DNA of 64,000 nucleotides, from assembly GCF_003574215.1 (NCBI RefSeq), contig NZ_AP018558.1:62001-126000 (forward strand). Direction: 5' to 3'. Positions 7,404 through 14,827 of the stretch are shown in pieces; position 1 is the first letter of the stretch, and each line of letters starts with the position of its first letter. The DNA is from Hydrogenophilus thermoluteolus (GTDB taxonomy: Bacteria; Pseudomonadota; Gammaproteobacteria; Burkholderiales; Rhodocyclaceae). Both the position numbers and the translations under genes were made by a program. Below the pieces are notes generated by a model that ran no database searches, was not told the origin of the DNA, and worked only from the letters and a program-made list of their open reading frames with translations.

Positions 7404-8375
7404 ATGCCGATTCCAGCAGCTTTCCAAGGTCGTTTTCGGGTGCCGGTGATCGCCGCGCCGATGTTTCTCGTCTCGGGCCCCGAATTGGTGATCGCGGCGT
7501 GCAAGGCGGGGGTTGCTGGCACCTTCCCGTCGCTCAATGCGCGCCCGGTGGCGCAACTGGAAGCGTGGCTCGATTGCATCACGCGGGAACTCGCCGAAGC
7601 AGCCGCGCAGCACCCGGAACAACCGGTTGCCCCGTTCGGGGTAAACCTGATTCTGCACCATTCGAACACGCGGTTGGCCGAAGATCTGGCGCTCATCGAG
7701 CGCTTCAAGGTGCCATTCGTGATCACCAGCCTGGGCAATCCTCGGGAAGCCGCCGAGCGGATCCATGCGTATGGCGGGTTGGTCTTTGCCGACGTGATCC
7801 ATGCCTACCACGCGAAGAAGGCGATCGAAGCGGGGGTCGATGGGATCATCGCGGTGTGCGCGGGCGCGGGCGGCCACGCGGGTACTCAGAGCCCGTTCGC
7901 ACTCGCCCGTGAGATTCGCGAATTTTGGGACGGCACGCTCGTTCTCGCCGGGGCGATTTCCGATGGGTACAGCGTGCGCGCCGCTGAAGTGTTGGGTGCC
8001 GATTTCGCCTACATGGGGACGCGCTTCATTGCAACTAAGGAATCGATGGCCAGCCCTGGGTACAAGGAGATGGTGACGCGCTGCACGGCATCCGACGTGG
8101 TCTATACCGACGCGGTTTCGGGTACCAACGCGAACTTCCTTTGGCCGAGCCTCGAAGCCGCGGGATTCAAGCGCGAAGAACTCGCGATCAACTTCGGTAA
8201 AGGGAAACTGAAGGCGATCGGTGACGAAGCGAAAGCGTGGCGGGACATCTGGAGTGCCGGGCACGGCGTTTCGGTGATCCACGACGTTCCGACCGTAGCT
8301 GAATTGGTCGCGCGGCTCGAAACCGAATATCGGCAAGCGGCGGCGTTGCCGGTGAGCGCCGCAGTGCGCGGGTGA
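7404..8375 (+). CDS. Nitronate monooxygenase family FMN enzyme
   Basis: A 323-residue TIM-barrel flavoenzyme of the nitronate monooxygenase (2-nitropropane dioxygenase) family. Landmarks are VPVIAAPMFLVSGPELV at the N-terminus, the phosphate-binding region DGIIAVCAGAGGHAGTQSPF with the family glycine-histidine segment, LVLAGAISDGYSVRAAEVLGADFAYMGTRF, and a C-terminal WRDIWSAGHGV. Members oxidise nitronates, but some paralogues reduce quinones or act like the enoyl-ACP reductase FabK, so the true substrate is uncertain. The gene has a strong AAGGAGAA site, sits behind a promoter with a PsrA-like operator, and is followed after only 25 bases by an esterase autotransporter gene, suggesting joint expression and a lipid-related role. 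Confidence 0.85.
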   Translation: MPIPAAFQGRFRVPVIAAPMFLVSGPELVIAACKAGVAGTFPSLNARPVAQLEAWLDCITRELAEAAAQHPEQPVAPFGVNLILHHSNTRLAEDLALIERFKVPFVITSLGNPREAAERIHAYGGLVFADVIHAYHAKKAIEAGVDGIIAVCAGAGGHAGTQSPFALAREIREFWDGTLVLAGAISDGYSVRAAEVLGADFAYMGTRFIATKESMASPGYKEMVTRCTASDVVYTDAVSGTNANFLWPSLEAAGFKREELAINFGKGKLKAIGDEAKAWRDIWSAGHGVSVIHDVPTVAELVARLETEYRQAAALPVSAAVRG

Positions 8376-8400
8376 TTTTTTTGGGTGTGAGGAGACGACG

Positions 8401-10254
8401 ATGAAAAACAGGAAACGGCAAATCGGGATCGCGGTGGCGTCGGCGCTCGCGATCTTTTCGGGTGGTGTCCATGCCCAGGCGGTGGTTTTCGGGGACAGCC
8501 TGAGTGATGCGGGCACGTACGCGCTGATTCCGGGGGTTGGCCGCTTCACGACCAATCCGGGGCCGGTCTGGAGCGAACGCATCGTGCAGGGCTTGGTCGG
8601 TACGGTCGGCCCCGCACAATTGTGGGCCGGAAGTGGCGCATTCGTACCGAACCCGTACGGTGGCGACATCTGGGCACAGGGTGGGGCGCGGGTGACGCAG
8701 CTGCCCGGGGTGCAACCCACGCCGCCCACGGAAGACGCCAAACCGTTGGCGACTCAAATCCAGGAGTACCTGACGGCCAATGGCGGCACCGCAAACCCGA
8801 AAACGACCTATTTCCTTTGGGGCGGCGCGAACGACATCTTCTGGCAAACCGGCTACAGCGGCAATGCGCCGGCCGTGATGCAGACAGAGATCCAGAGCGC
8901 GGCGCAGCAGATGGGGGCGCTCACCGCGGTATTGCGGCAGGCGGGTGCAACGCGGCAGGTAGTGCTCACCGTGCCGGATATTGGGGCTACGCCGTTCGGT
9001 CTGTCGCAGCCGTCGGCTGCGCGTGCTGGGTTGAGCGGCTTGACGACGCTCTATAACCTGACGCTCAATAGCACCGTGAGCGCATTGGGTGAACAAGGCG
9101 TCCTGCTTCTTGACGCCGATGGGCTCTTCAAAGAGGTGGTGGCAAACCCTGCGGCATTTGGCTTCACCGTAGGCAATACGGGGGTGGCGTGCGTGACGAC
9201 TACGTCGCTCGTCTGTTCCAGTGCCACGCTGGTCGCACCCGACGCGTCCACGACCTATCTCTTCGCCGATGGGGTTCATCCGACGAGCGGGGGACACGAA
9301 CTGATCGCCGATTTCGTCACGCAGGCGCTCACGGCGCCCTACTTCGTCGCTGCCGTGGCCGACCATGTGGCGTCGGCGGCAAACGCCCAATGGCGGCTCG
9401 TCACGACGCGGACATTGTCCGGTTTCGCTGCAGGGGCGCAGGGTTGGTGGGCGACCGTTTCGGGTGAACGCATCACCACCGACGCCACCGCGACGCAAGC
9501 GAAGCGGCGTGCGACACCAACTCGTGTCGACGTCGGTTTCGACGGCGAATGGGGCGACGGCTGGTGGGGTGGCGTCACCGTCGGGTTCGTTCACGATTCC
9601 CTCAAAGTGACCGCTTTGGGCAACGCCGATGGCAACGGCGCCTCCCTTGCGGCGTATCTGGGCAAACGGTGGGGCGCGCGCTATGCCACCCTCACCGCAG
9701 GGATGACCGGAATTTCCTATGACCTCGAACGGGAGATGACGCTGCGCACGCTTGCGCGCACCGAGCGCGGCTCGACCAGCGGAAGCGTACGTCAAGTCCG
9801 TTTCGAGGTCGGGCAATGGTTCGGCGAATCGGCACGATTGCATGGACCGTTCGCGGCACTGGGCTGGCGCTGGGTCCATCTGGGGGGTTACAGCGAGACG
9901 AGCGGTTCCGCGACGGCGCTGCGCTTCGCGGCGCAGGATTTCGATCAAAGGGTCGGTCAGATCGGCTATCAATGGCGGATGCACAGCGCGCCCAACCTGG
10001 TGTGGCAGGGTCGGCTGGCGGTCGAGAAGGCGTTTCAGGATAGCCGCCGCACCGTGACCCATGGCGCGGTGGGTTGGGCTGGGGCGTTCCCGACCGAAGT
10101 AGGGAGCGACAACGGCGTGCAGGTGACCGCTGACCTTGGCGTGCAGTGGAACCTGGCGTCGCAGCAGCAGCTTCGGCTGGGGCTCTTTGCCACCGCGGGA
10201 CAGAACGATCAACGCGCCGCGGGCCTTTCGCTCAACTGGCAAAAGGCGTTCTGA
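8401..10254 (+). CDS. GDSL/SGNH esterase autotransporter (EstA-like)
   Basis: A 617-residue secreted lipolytic enzyme. A signal peptide covers residues 1-25 (basic MKNRKR start, cleavage after VHA). The passenger is an SGNH hydrolase: GDSLSD with nucleophile Ser33, GGANDIF with Asn144, and FADGVHPT with Asp290 and His293 of the catalytic set. From about residue 345 the chain becomes an autotransporter beta-barrel rich in alternating aromatic residues, ending in the aromatic-terminated strand LSLNWQKAF. By analogy with Pseudomonas EstA it should be anchored in the outer membrane with the esterase facing outwards. GAGGAG precedes the ATG. It follows the nitronate monooxygenase by 25 bases, and its end overlaps the convergent pxpA gene by 23 bases. 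Confidence 0.93.
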   Translation: MKNRKRQIGIAVASALAIFSGGVHAQAVVFGDSLSDAGTYALIPGVGRFTTNPGPVWSERIVQGLVGTVGPAQLWAGSGAFVPNPYGGDIWAQGGARVTQLPGVQPTPPTEDAKPLATQIQEYLTANGGTANPKTTYFLWGGANDIFWQTGYSGNAPAVMQTEIQSAAQQMGALTAVLRQAGATRQVVLTVPDIGATPFGLSQPSAARAGLSGLTTLYNLTLNSTVSALGEQGVLLLDADGLFKEVVANPAAFGFTVGNTGVACVTTTSLVCSSATLVAPDASTTYLFADGVHPTSGGHELIADFVTQALTAPYFVAAVADHVASAANAQWRLVTTRTLSGFAAGAQGWWATVSGERITTDATATQAKRRATPTRVDVGFDGEWGDGWWGGVTVGFVHDSLKVTALGNADGNGASLAAYLGKRWGARYATLTAGMTGISYDLEREMTLRTLARTERGSTSGSVRQVRFEVGQWFGESARLHGPFAALGWRWVHLGGYSETSGSATALRFAAQDFDQRVGQIGYQWRMHSAPNLVWQGRLAVEKAFQDSRRTVTHGAVGWAGAFPTEVGSDNGVQVTADLGVQWNLASQQQLRLGLFATAGQNDQRAAGLSLNWQKAF

Positions 10255-11074
10255 CCGGGTCGAACAACGCAGGAAGTGGCGCAAGCGCGACGCCCTGCTC
10301 CTGTAACGTCGCGGCCAGCGCTTGCGCGATCGCCACCGCTTCCGGGGTGTCGCCGTGCACGCAGATCGAGTGGATCGGTGCCGGGAGGACTTCCCCCGTG
10401 GCGGTGACAATGCCGCCTGCTTCGAGCATCGTTTGGACGTGACGAAGCACCGCGTCGGGGTCATGAAGCACCGCACCCGGTTCACTGCGGGGCACCAGTG
10501 TGCCGTCGGCCGTGTAGGCGCGGTCGGCGAAGATTTCGTGGGCGACGGGAAGCGCGGCGTCGTGACCCGCAGCGGCAAGCGCTGAGTGTGGTGGAGCGAG
10601 CAGGATCAAGGCCCGAGCGTCTTGCCAGGGGATGCCGTGGCCGCTGCCCGCCAGTGCCCGGCTTGCGGTCGCTACGGCGCGGACGATCGCGCGTGCGGTG
10701 ACGGGATCGCGCCAGGCGCGGTTGTAAAGCGCGCCGTGGGGTTTGACGTGGGTCAGCGTCACCCCTTCGCTGGCGGCGAGCGTGGCCAACGCGCCGATTT
10801 GGTAGAGAAGGAGCGCTTCGAGCTCGTCAGGCGGAATCGCCATCTCGCGGCGGCCAAAGCCGAGGAGGTCCGGGTAGCTTGGGTGCGCACCGACACTCAC
10901 CCGTGCGGCGCGAGCCAATGCCAGCGTCTTGCGCGCGGTGAGGGGGTCCCCCCCGTGAAAACCGCAGGCGAGACTCGCACTTTGTACGAGTGCGAGCATC
11001 GCGGCGTCGTTGCCCATCGACCAGGCGCCGTACGATTCGCCCAAATCAGCGTTGAGATTGAGGGTAAGGGTCAT
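10232..11074 (-). CDS. pxpA: 5-oxoprolinase subunit PxpA (YcsF/LamB family)
   Basis: A 280-residue YcsF/LamB family protein, one of three subunits of the bacterial ATP-dependent 5-oxoprolinase that converts pyroglutamate to glutamate. The family signature LTLNLNADLGESYGAW starts right at the N-terminus, and SASLACGFHGGDP, VGAHPSYPDLLGFGRR and THVKPHGALYN are all present, with ICVHGDTPEAVAIA near the end. ATG 11074 overlaps the pxpC stop codon (ATGA), and a GGGAGGA ribosome site lies inside pxpC. Together with pxpC and pxpB it forms a tightly coupled operon in the order B-C-A. The last 23 bases overlap the end of the convergent esterase gene. Confidence 0.95.
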   Translation of the reverse strand: MTLTLNLNADLGESYGAWSMGNDAAMLALVQSASLACGFHGGDPLTARKTLALARAARVSVGAHPSYPDLLGFGRREMAIPPDELEALLLYQIGALATLAASEGVTLTHVKPHGALYNRAWRDPVTARAIVRAVATASRALAGSGHGIPWQDARALILLAPPHSALAAAGHDAALPVAHEIFADRAYTADGTLVPRSEPGAVLHDPDAVLRHVQTMLEAGGIVTATGEVLPAPIHSICVHGDTPEAVAIAQALAATLQEQGVALAPLPALFDPVRTPFAS

Positions 11075-12198
11075 ACGAAATCCTCCCATGTGGCGTCCCA
11101 GACGCCGCTCACCAGGTTTTCGTGCCACAGCCGATGCGGATCGGGGTCACCGCTTGCGCCGATGAGCGCTGCGAGGTCTGGTGTGGCACTCGCTGCGGAA
11201 CGGGCGTGGGCCAGCGCGTGCTGCTGGAAGCGGCGCCAGCGCGCGGAGAACGCATGCCAGGCGTCGTCGGGGTCGGTAAGCCAGGCAAAGCGAAGCCGTT
11301 CTCCCGGTTGGAGATGGGCCAGGCGCCAGCGGTCGGCTTCGATCACCTGTGCGATTTTGGGATAGCCGCCCATCGTCTGGGCGTCGTTGAGGAGAACGAT
11401 CGGCTGGCCAGCAGGCGGCACCTGCACCGCGCCGGGCCAGAGCGGTTCAGAACGGATCTCTGGTGGTGTCGCGACCAGCTTAGGGCCTTCGAGACGTGCG
11501 CCCATGCGGTCGCTCGCGAGCGTCACCTGCCAGAGTGCGCTGACCCAAGCGGCGCGCGCGTCGTCAGCGAACGCGGACCATTGGGCGCCGGGTAGGCTAC
11601 GGATCGGTTCGGTACTGGCCAATGGCCAAGGAAGGGGTAGGAACGCAGCGCGCGGCGGTTGGGTGGGTGGCGTCACGGGGATCCGATCACCCGCGGCAAG
11701 CGGTCGCCCCTGCCAACCGCCAAAACGGGCACGCAGCTCCGTGCTCGTGCTGCCCAGGCATTCGGGGATGGCCAGCGTCCCTGTGCCGACGACGGCGGTT
11801 CGACCTTCGAGGATTCGCTCCACGGTGACGGTTTCGCCGGGAGCGAGTACCCAACTGAGCGCTCCCTGCACTGCCAGCGGCGTGTCGTCGATGCGTAAGC
11901 GGACGTTGCCCGCGACGACGACGGGGAAGGGCGCTCCTTCGGCGGTGAAGGCAAAGCCACCGAAGTGGTGCTCGATGAGCGGAAAGGTGAGTGGCGGGCC
12001 GAGCGGTGGCGGCGGGGTCAGCGCGGCCAAAGGGCGGCCGCTCGCATGGAAAAGGGCAGCGAGCGCCAAACGGTAGAGCCAGGGGTCGAGCATGCCAGCG
12101 CGCGGCACACCCCACTGGCGGGCGTGAAACCGCCCGTCGTCTTGGATCGTCGCAAAACACCCTGGGTCTAGGATTCGTAACGCAGCGGCTGTGCTCAT
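11071..12198 (-). CDS. pxpC: 5-oxoprolinase subunit PxpC (carboxyltransferase-like)
   Basis: A 375-residue protein of the biotin-dependent carboxyltransferase-like (KipA/AHS2) family, the PxpC subunit of 5-oxoprolinase. Landmarks are RILDPGCFATIQDDGRFHARQWGVP, the MDP-like GMLDPWLYRLA, and QPIVLLNDAQTMGGYPKIAQVI toward the C-terminus. The start at ATG 12198 overlaps the pxpB stop codon as ATGA, and the end overlaps the pxpA start in the same way. The complex removes pyroglutamate, which forms spontaneously from glutamine and glutamate, faster at high temperature. Confidence 0.94.
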   Translation of the reverse strand: MSTAAALRILDPGCFATIQDDGRFHARQWGVPRAGMLDPWLYRLALAALFHASGRPLAALTPPPPLGPPLTFPLIEHHFGGFAFTAEGAPFPVVVAGNVRLRIDDTPLAVQGALSWVLAPGETVTVERILEGRTAVVGTGTLAIPECLGSTSTELRARFGGWQGRPLAAGDRIPVTPPTQPPRAAFLPLPWPLASTEPIRSLPGAQWSAFADDARAAWVSALWQVTLASDRMGARLEGPKLVATPPEIRSEPLWPGAVQVPPAGQPIVLLNDAQTMGGYPKIAQVIEADRWRLAHLQPGERLRFAWLTDPDDAWHAFSARWRRFQQHALAHARSAASATPDLAALIGASGDPDPHRLWHENLVSGVWDATWEDFV

Positions 12199-12881
12199 CG
12201 CGATTCCTCTCGCAGCACGAAGCGCACACGATCGCCGGGCCGAAGCCGGGCCGGAGGCATCGCCGTCGGGTCGAAGAGGGTGACCGGGGTGCGACCGATC
12301 AGGTGCCAGCCGCCCGGACTCTCCCACGGGTAGATGCACGCCATGCGTTGCGCGATCGCGACCGACCCGGCGGGCACTTTGAGGCGCGGATTGGCACGCC
12401 GCGGCAGCGCGAGCGTTTCGGGTAACCCTTCCAGGAACGGGAAACCGGGCAGAAATCCCACGGCCGCAACGGTGAACGTACAGGCGAGAAACGTGTCGAG
12501 AACCGCTTCTGGGGTGCGCCCCAGCGCTTCCGCGACCGTTGCGAGGTCGGGCGCCGTTTCGGGGGTAACGATGAGCGGGAGCTCATGGGTACGGGAATGG
12601 GGTGAAGGCGTCGAGGGATCTGAATCGGGGGCAGCGGCGGCAAGACGCGCACTGCGCGCTTTTGCGCCAACGGCGGCAAGTGCTGCCGAAAGTACCGATT
12701 CGTCCGGGCAGCCCCAGAGCGCGATTGCGTCGAACCCGACCACCGCCTCAGCTGCGGGGTAACCGCGTGCGGTCAGTTCGGTAACGAGCGCATCGGCAAG
12801 CTGGGCCGCACTGTGCCGGTCGATCTGGTCGAGCGGGATGCGCCATTGCGTTTCGCTGAGGCGTTGGGGGGTTACTGTCAT
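12195..12881 (-). CDS. pxpB: 5-oxoprolinase subunit PxpB (KipI family)
   Basis: A 228-residue KipI/AHS1 family protein, first gene of the pxpBCA operon. The C-terminal signature is clear: GFLPGFPFLEGLPETL, PRLKVPAGSVAIAQRM and YPWESPGGWHLIGRTP. A low-complexity S/P/D-rich stretch (residues about 80-97) separates the two halves. ATG 12881 is the only suitable start; no strong ribosome site is visible. In Bacillus, KipI inhibits the kinase KinA, but next to PxpA and PxpC the 5-oxoprolinase role is far more likely. Confidence 0.93.
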   Translation of the reverse strand: MTVTPQRLSETQWRIPLDQIDRHSAAQLADALVTELTARGYPAAEAVVGFDAIALWGCPDESVLSAALAAVGAKARSARLAAAAPDSDPSTPSPHSRTHELPLIVTPETAPDLATVAEALGRTPEAVLDTFLACTFTVAAVGFLPGFPFLEGLPETLALPRRANPRLKVPAGSVAIAQRMACIYPWESPGGWHLIGRTPVTLFDPTAMPPARLRPGDRVRFVLREESR

Positions 12882-12986
12882 CGCTGTACGTCGGGGGCAG
12901 GGGGGGTGGTGGTCGCGGCGCGGGCAGCCTGATCGTAACGCCCAGACAGGGTGCGGAGCATTTCGGCGGTGTGCTACGCGCGGAGG

Positions 12987-13799
12987 TCATGCGCCGGTTT
13001 CATCGACCACTTGCCAGTTGGGTTGCGGGAGCGCTTCCACCTCAGGTTTGGCAAAGAGATAGCCTTGAAAAAGGGTAATGCCCAGATTGCGCAGCCAGCG
13101 GTACTCCTCGGCGGTCTCCACCCCTTCTGCGATCGTGGTGATTCCTAAGCGTTGGGCGGTATCGAAGATGCCGGCGACGATCGCCTGGCGCACTGGGTTT
13201 TTGTCGATGCCCTGAACGAGGCCGATGTCAAGCTTGATCAGGTTGGGTTGGTAGTCGGCCAAGAGGTTGAGTCCCGAGTAACCGGCGCCGAAGTCGTCGA
13301 TCGCGGTGGCAAAACCACGCGCCTGATAATCGGTGATGATGCGCAGCACGTGGTCGGGATTTTCGATTTTTTGCTCTTCTGTGAGCTCGAAGATGAGCAG
13401 CGTTGGATCGAAGCCCACTTTCTCGGCGGCAGCAAGGGTGAGGCGGATGCAGCTTGCCGGTTCATAGACCGCGTTGGGTAGAAAGTTGATCGAAAGCCGG
13501 GCTGTAAGTCCCAGGCGCTTCGCCGTTGCAATCGCCAGGACTCGGCAGGTCTGGTCGAAGTGGTAGCGATTGCTCTCGGTGACTTGGCTGAGCACCGTTG
13601 CCGCCCCTTCGCCGTTGGCGCCGCGAACGAGCGCTTCGTAGGCGAAGAGGGTTCGGTGCGCGGCGTCTACTATGGGCTGAAACGCCATGCGCAAGGGGAT
13701 ATGTAACTGAGCGTTTTCCCCACGGCAACGCAGGCACCCCTGAATGGACGCGTCGCTGTCGGCGAAAAAGGTTTCGAGAAAAGAGGGTGTGCTCATCAT
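12987..13799 (-). CDS. EAL-domain c-di-GMP phosphodiesterase, stand-alone
   Basis: A 270-residue protein that is almost entirely one EAL domain, so it should hydrolyse cyclic di-GMP to pGpG in the cytoplasm. Catalytic landmarks are intact: YEALVRG (Glu55), INFLPN, FELTEE, AIDDFGAGYSG, IKLDIGLV, IAEGVET and QGYLFAKP. A CLRC pair (Cys22, Cys25) precedes the domain, possibly a metal or redox site. It is the last gene of the gdh-kinase-HD-GYP-EAL unit: the HD-GYP stop TAA overlaps this start by one base. Two adjacent ATGs are possible (13799 and 13796); GGAGG is better spaced for the second. About 105 unremarkable bases separate it from pxpB. Confidence 0.93.
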   Translation of the reverse strand: MMSTPSFLETFFADSDASIQGCLRCRGENAQLHIPLRMAFQPIVDAAHRTLFAYEALVRGANGEGAATVLSQVTESNRYHFDQTCRVLAIATAKRLGLTARLSINFLPNAVYEPASCIRLTLAAAEKVGFDPTLLIFELTEEQKIENPDHVLRIITDYQARGFATAIDDFGAGYSGLNLLADYQPNLIKLDIGLVQGIDKNPVRQAIVAGIFDTAQRLGITTIAEGVETAEEYRWLRNLGITLFQGYLFAKPEVEALPQPNWQVVDETGA

Positions 13800-14827
13800 T
13801 ACGCCTCCATGGGGTTTTCGACGTCAACCTCATCCCGCCACTGGTTTTGGATTTCCTGTGCCGCGTCTAGGTTGTCCAGAAACGCCGTCACGGCTTCGGG
13901 CCAGAAGTGGCGGCCGCTCTCCTCACGCAGGAGGGCGACTGCGCGGTCGATCGACCACGCCGGTTTGTAGGGGCGGGCGCTCGTCAGGGCGTCGAAGACG
14001 TCGGCCACGGCAACGATGCGCGCTTCGATGCTGATCGTTTCGCTTTGTTTTCCGTAGGGATAACCGCTGCCGTCCCATTTTTCGTGGTGTTCGAGCGCGA
14101 TGCGACGCGCCATTTGCAGCAGGCTCGATGGGTCTTCACCGATGATCGCGGCGCCGATTTCGGGATGGGTACGCATCACACGCCATTCGTCGGCATCCAG
14201 TTTGCCCGGCTTGAGGAGGATATGGTCTGGAATCCCGATCTTGCCGATGTCGTGCATCGGCGCTGCGGCAAACAGTTGTTCGCTCCATTCGCGCGGGGCG
14301 CCGAGCGCTTCGGCGATCAGACGGCTGAAGTGGCTCATGCGGATCACGTGGCGCCCCGTTTCGTTGTCTTTGTATTCGGCGGCGCGCCCTAACCGCTGAA
14401 TGATGGCGAGCCGCGTGCGTTCCAGCTCGTCACGGGCCACCAGGCTGAGGTGGGTGCGGACGCGCGCAAGCAACACCGGCGGCGAAATCGGTTTGGTGAG
14501 GTAGTCGACGCCACCTGCGGTAAACCCTTCCGTTTCGTGGATCGGGTCGCCCAGCGCGGTGCAAAAGAGGATAGGAAGATGCCGGGTTTCTGGGTTCGAG
14601 CGAATGCGTCGCGCCACTTCGAATCCGTTCATCTCCGGCATCATCACGTCCAAGACGACCAAATCGGGCACGCTTTCGGCAACGCGCTGCAGGGCTTCGG
14701 TGCCGTTTCGGGCAAAGCGGAGGCGATAGTGGGGGGCCAGAATCTGACGCAGGAGTTGGAGATTCGTGACTTCGTCGTCAACGAGGAGCAGTTCGGGTTG
14801 CGGGGTTGTGGGAAAGCGGGTCTCCAT
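13799..14827 (-). CDS. HD-GYP response regulator (RpfG-like)
   Basis: A 342-residue two-domain regulator. The N-terminal receiver has the acidic pair in LLLVDDEV, phospho-acceptor Asp60 in VVLDVMMPE and Lys112 in YLTKP. The C-terminal HD-GYP domain has HDIGKIGIPDH (His192-Asp193) and HHEKWDGSGYP with the GYP motif at 255-257, matching active c-di-GMP phosphodiesterases of the RpfG type. ATG 14827 follows a GGAGACC ribosome site and lies inside the histidine kinase gene, which runs 50 bases further. This overlap makes the kinase its likely partner. It also overlaps the downstream EAL gene by one base, so two phosphodiesterases of different families are co-produced. Confidence 0.94.
   Translation of the reverse strand: METRFPTTPQPELLLVDDEVTNLQLLRQILAPHYRLRFARNGTEALQRVAESVPDLVVLDVMMPEMNGFEVARRIRSNPETRHLPILFCTALGDPIHETEGFTAGGVDYLTKPISPPVLLARVRTHLSLVARDELERTRLAIIQRLGRAAEYKDNETGRHVIRMSHFSRLIAEALGAPREWSEQLFAAAPMHDIGKIGIPDHILLKPGKLDADEWRVMRTHPEIGAAIIGEDPSSLLQMARRIALEHHEKWDGSGYPYGKQSETISIEARIVAVADVFDALTSARPYKPAWSIDRAVALLREESGRHFWPEAVTAFLDNLDAAQEIQNQWRDEVDVENPMEA

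Noticed and set aside
8188..10578. 796-codon open frame opposite the esterase gene
   Set aside because: Arg-rich, low-complexity translation without motifs, and the plus-strand gene has signal peptide, catalytic residues and barrel.
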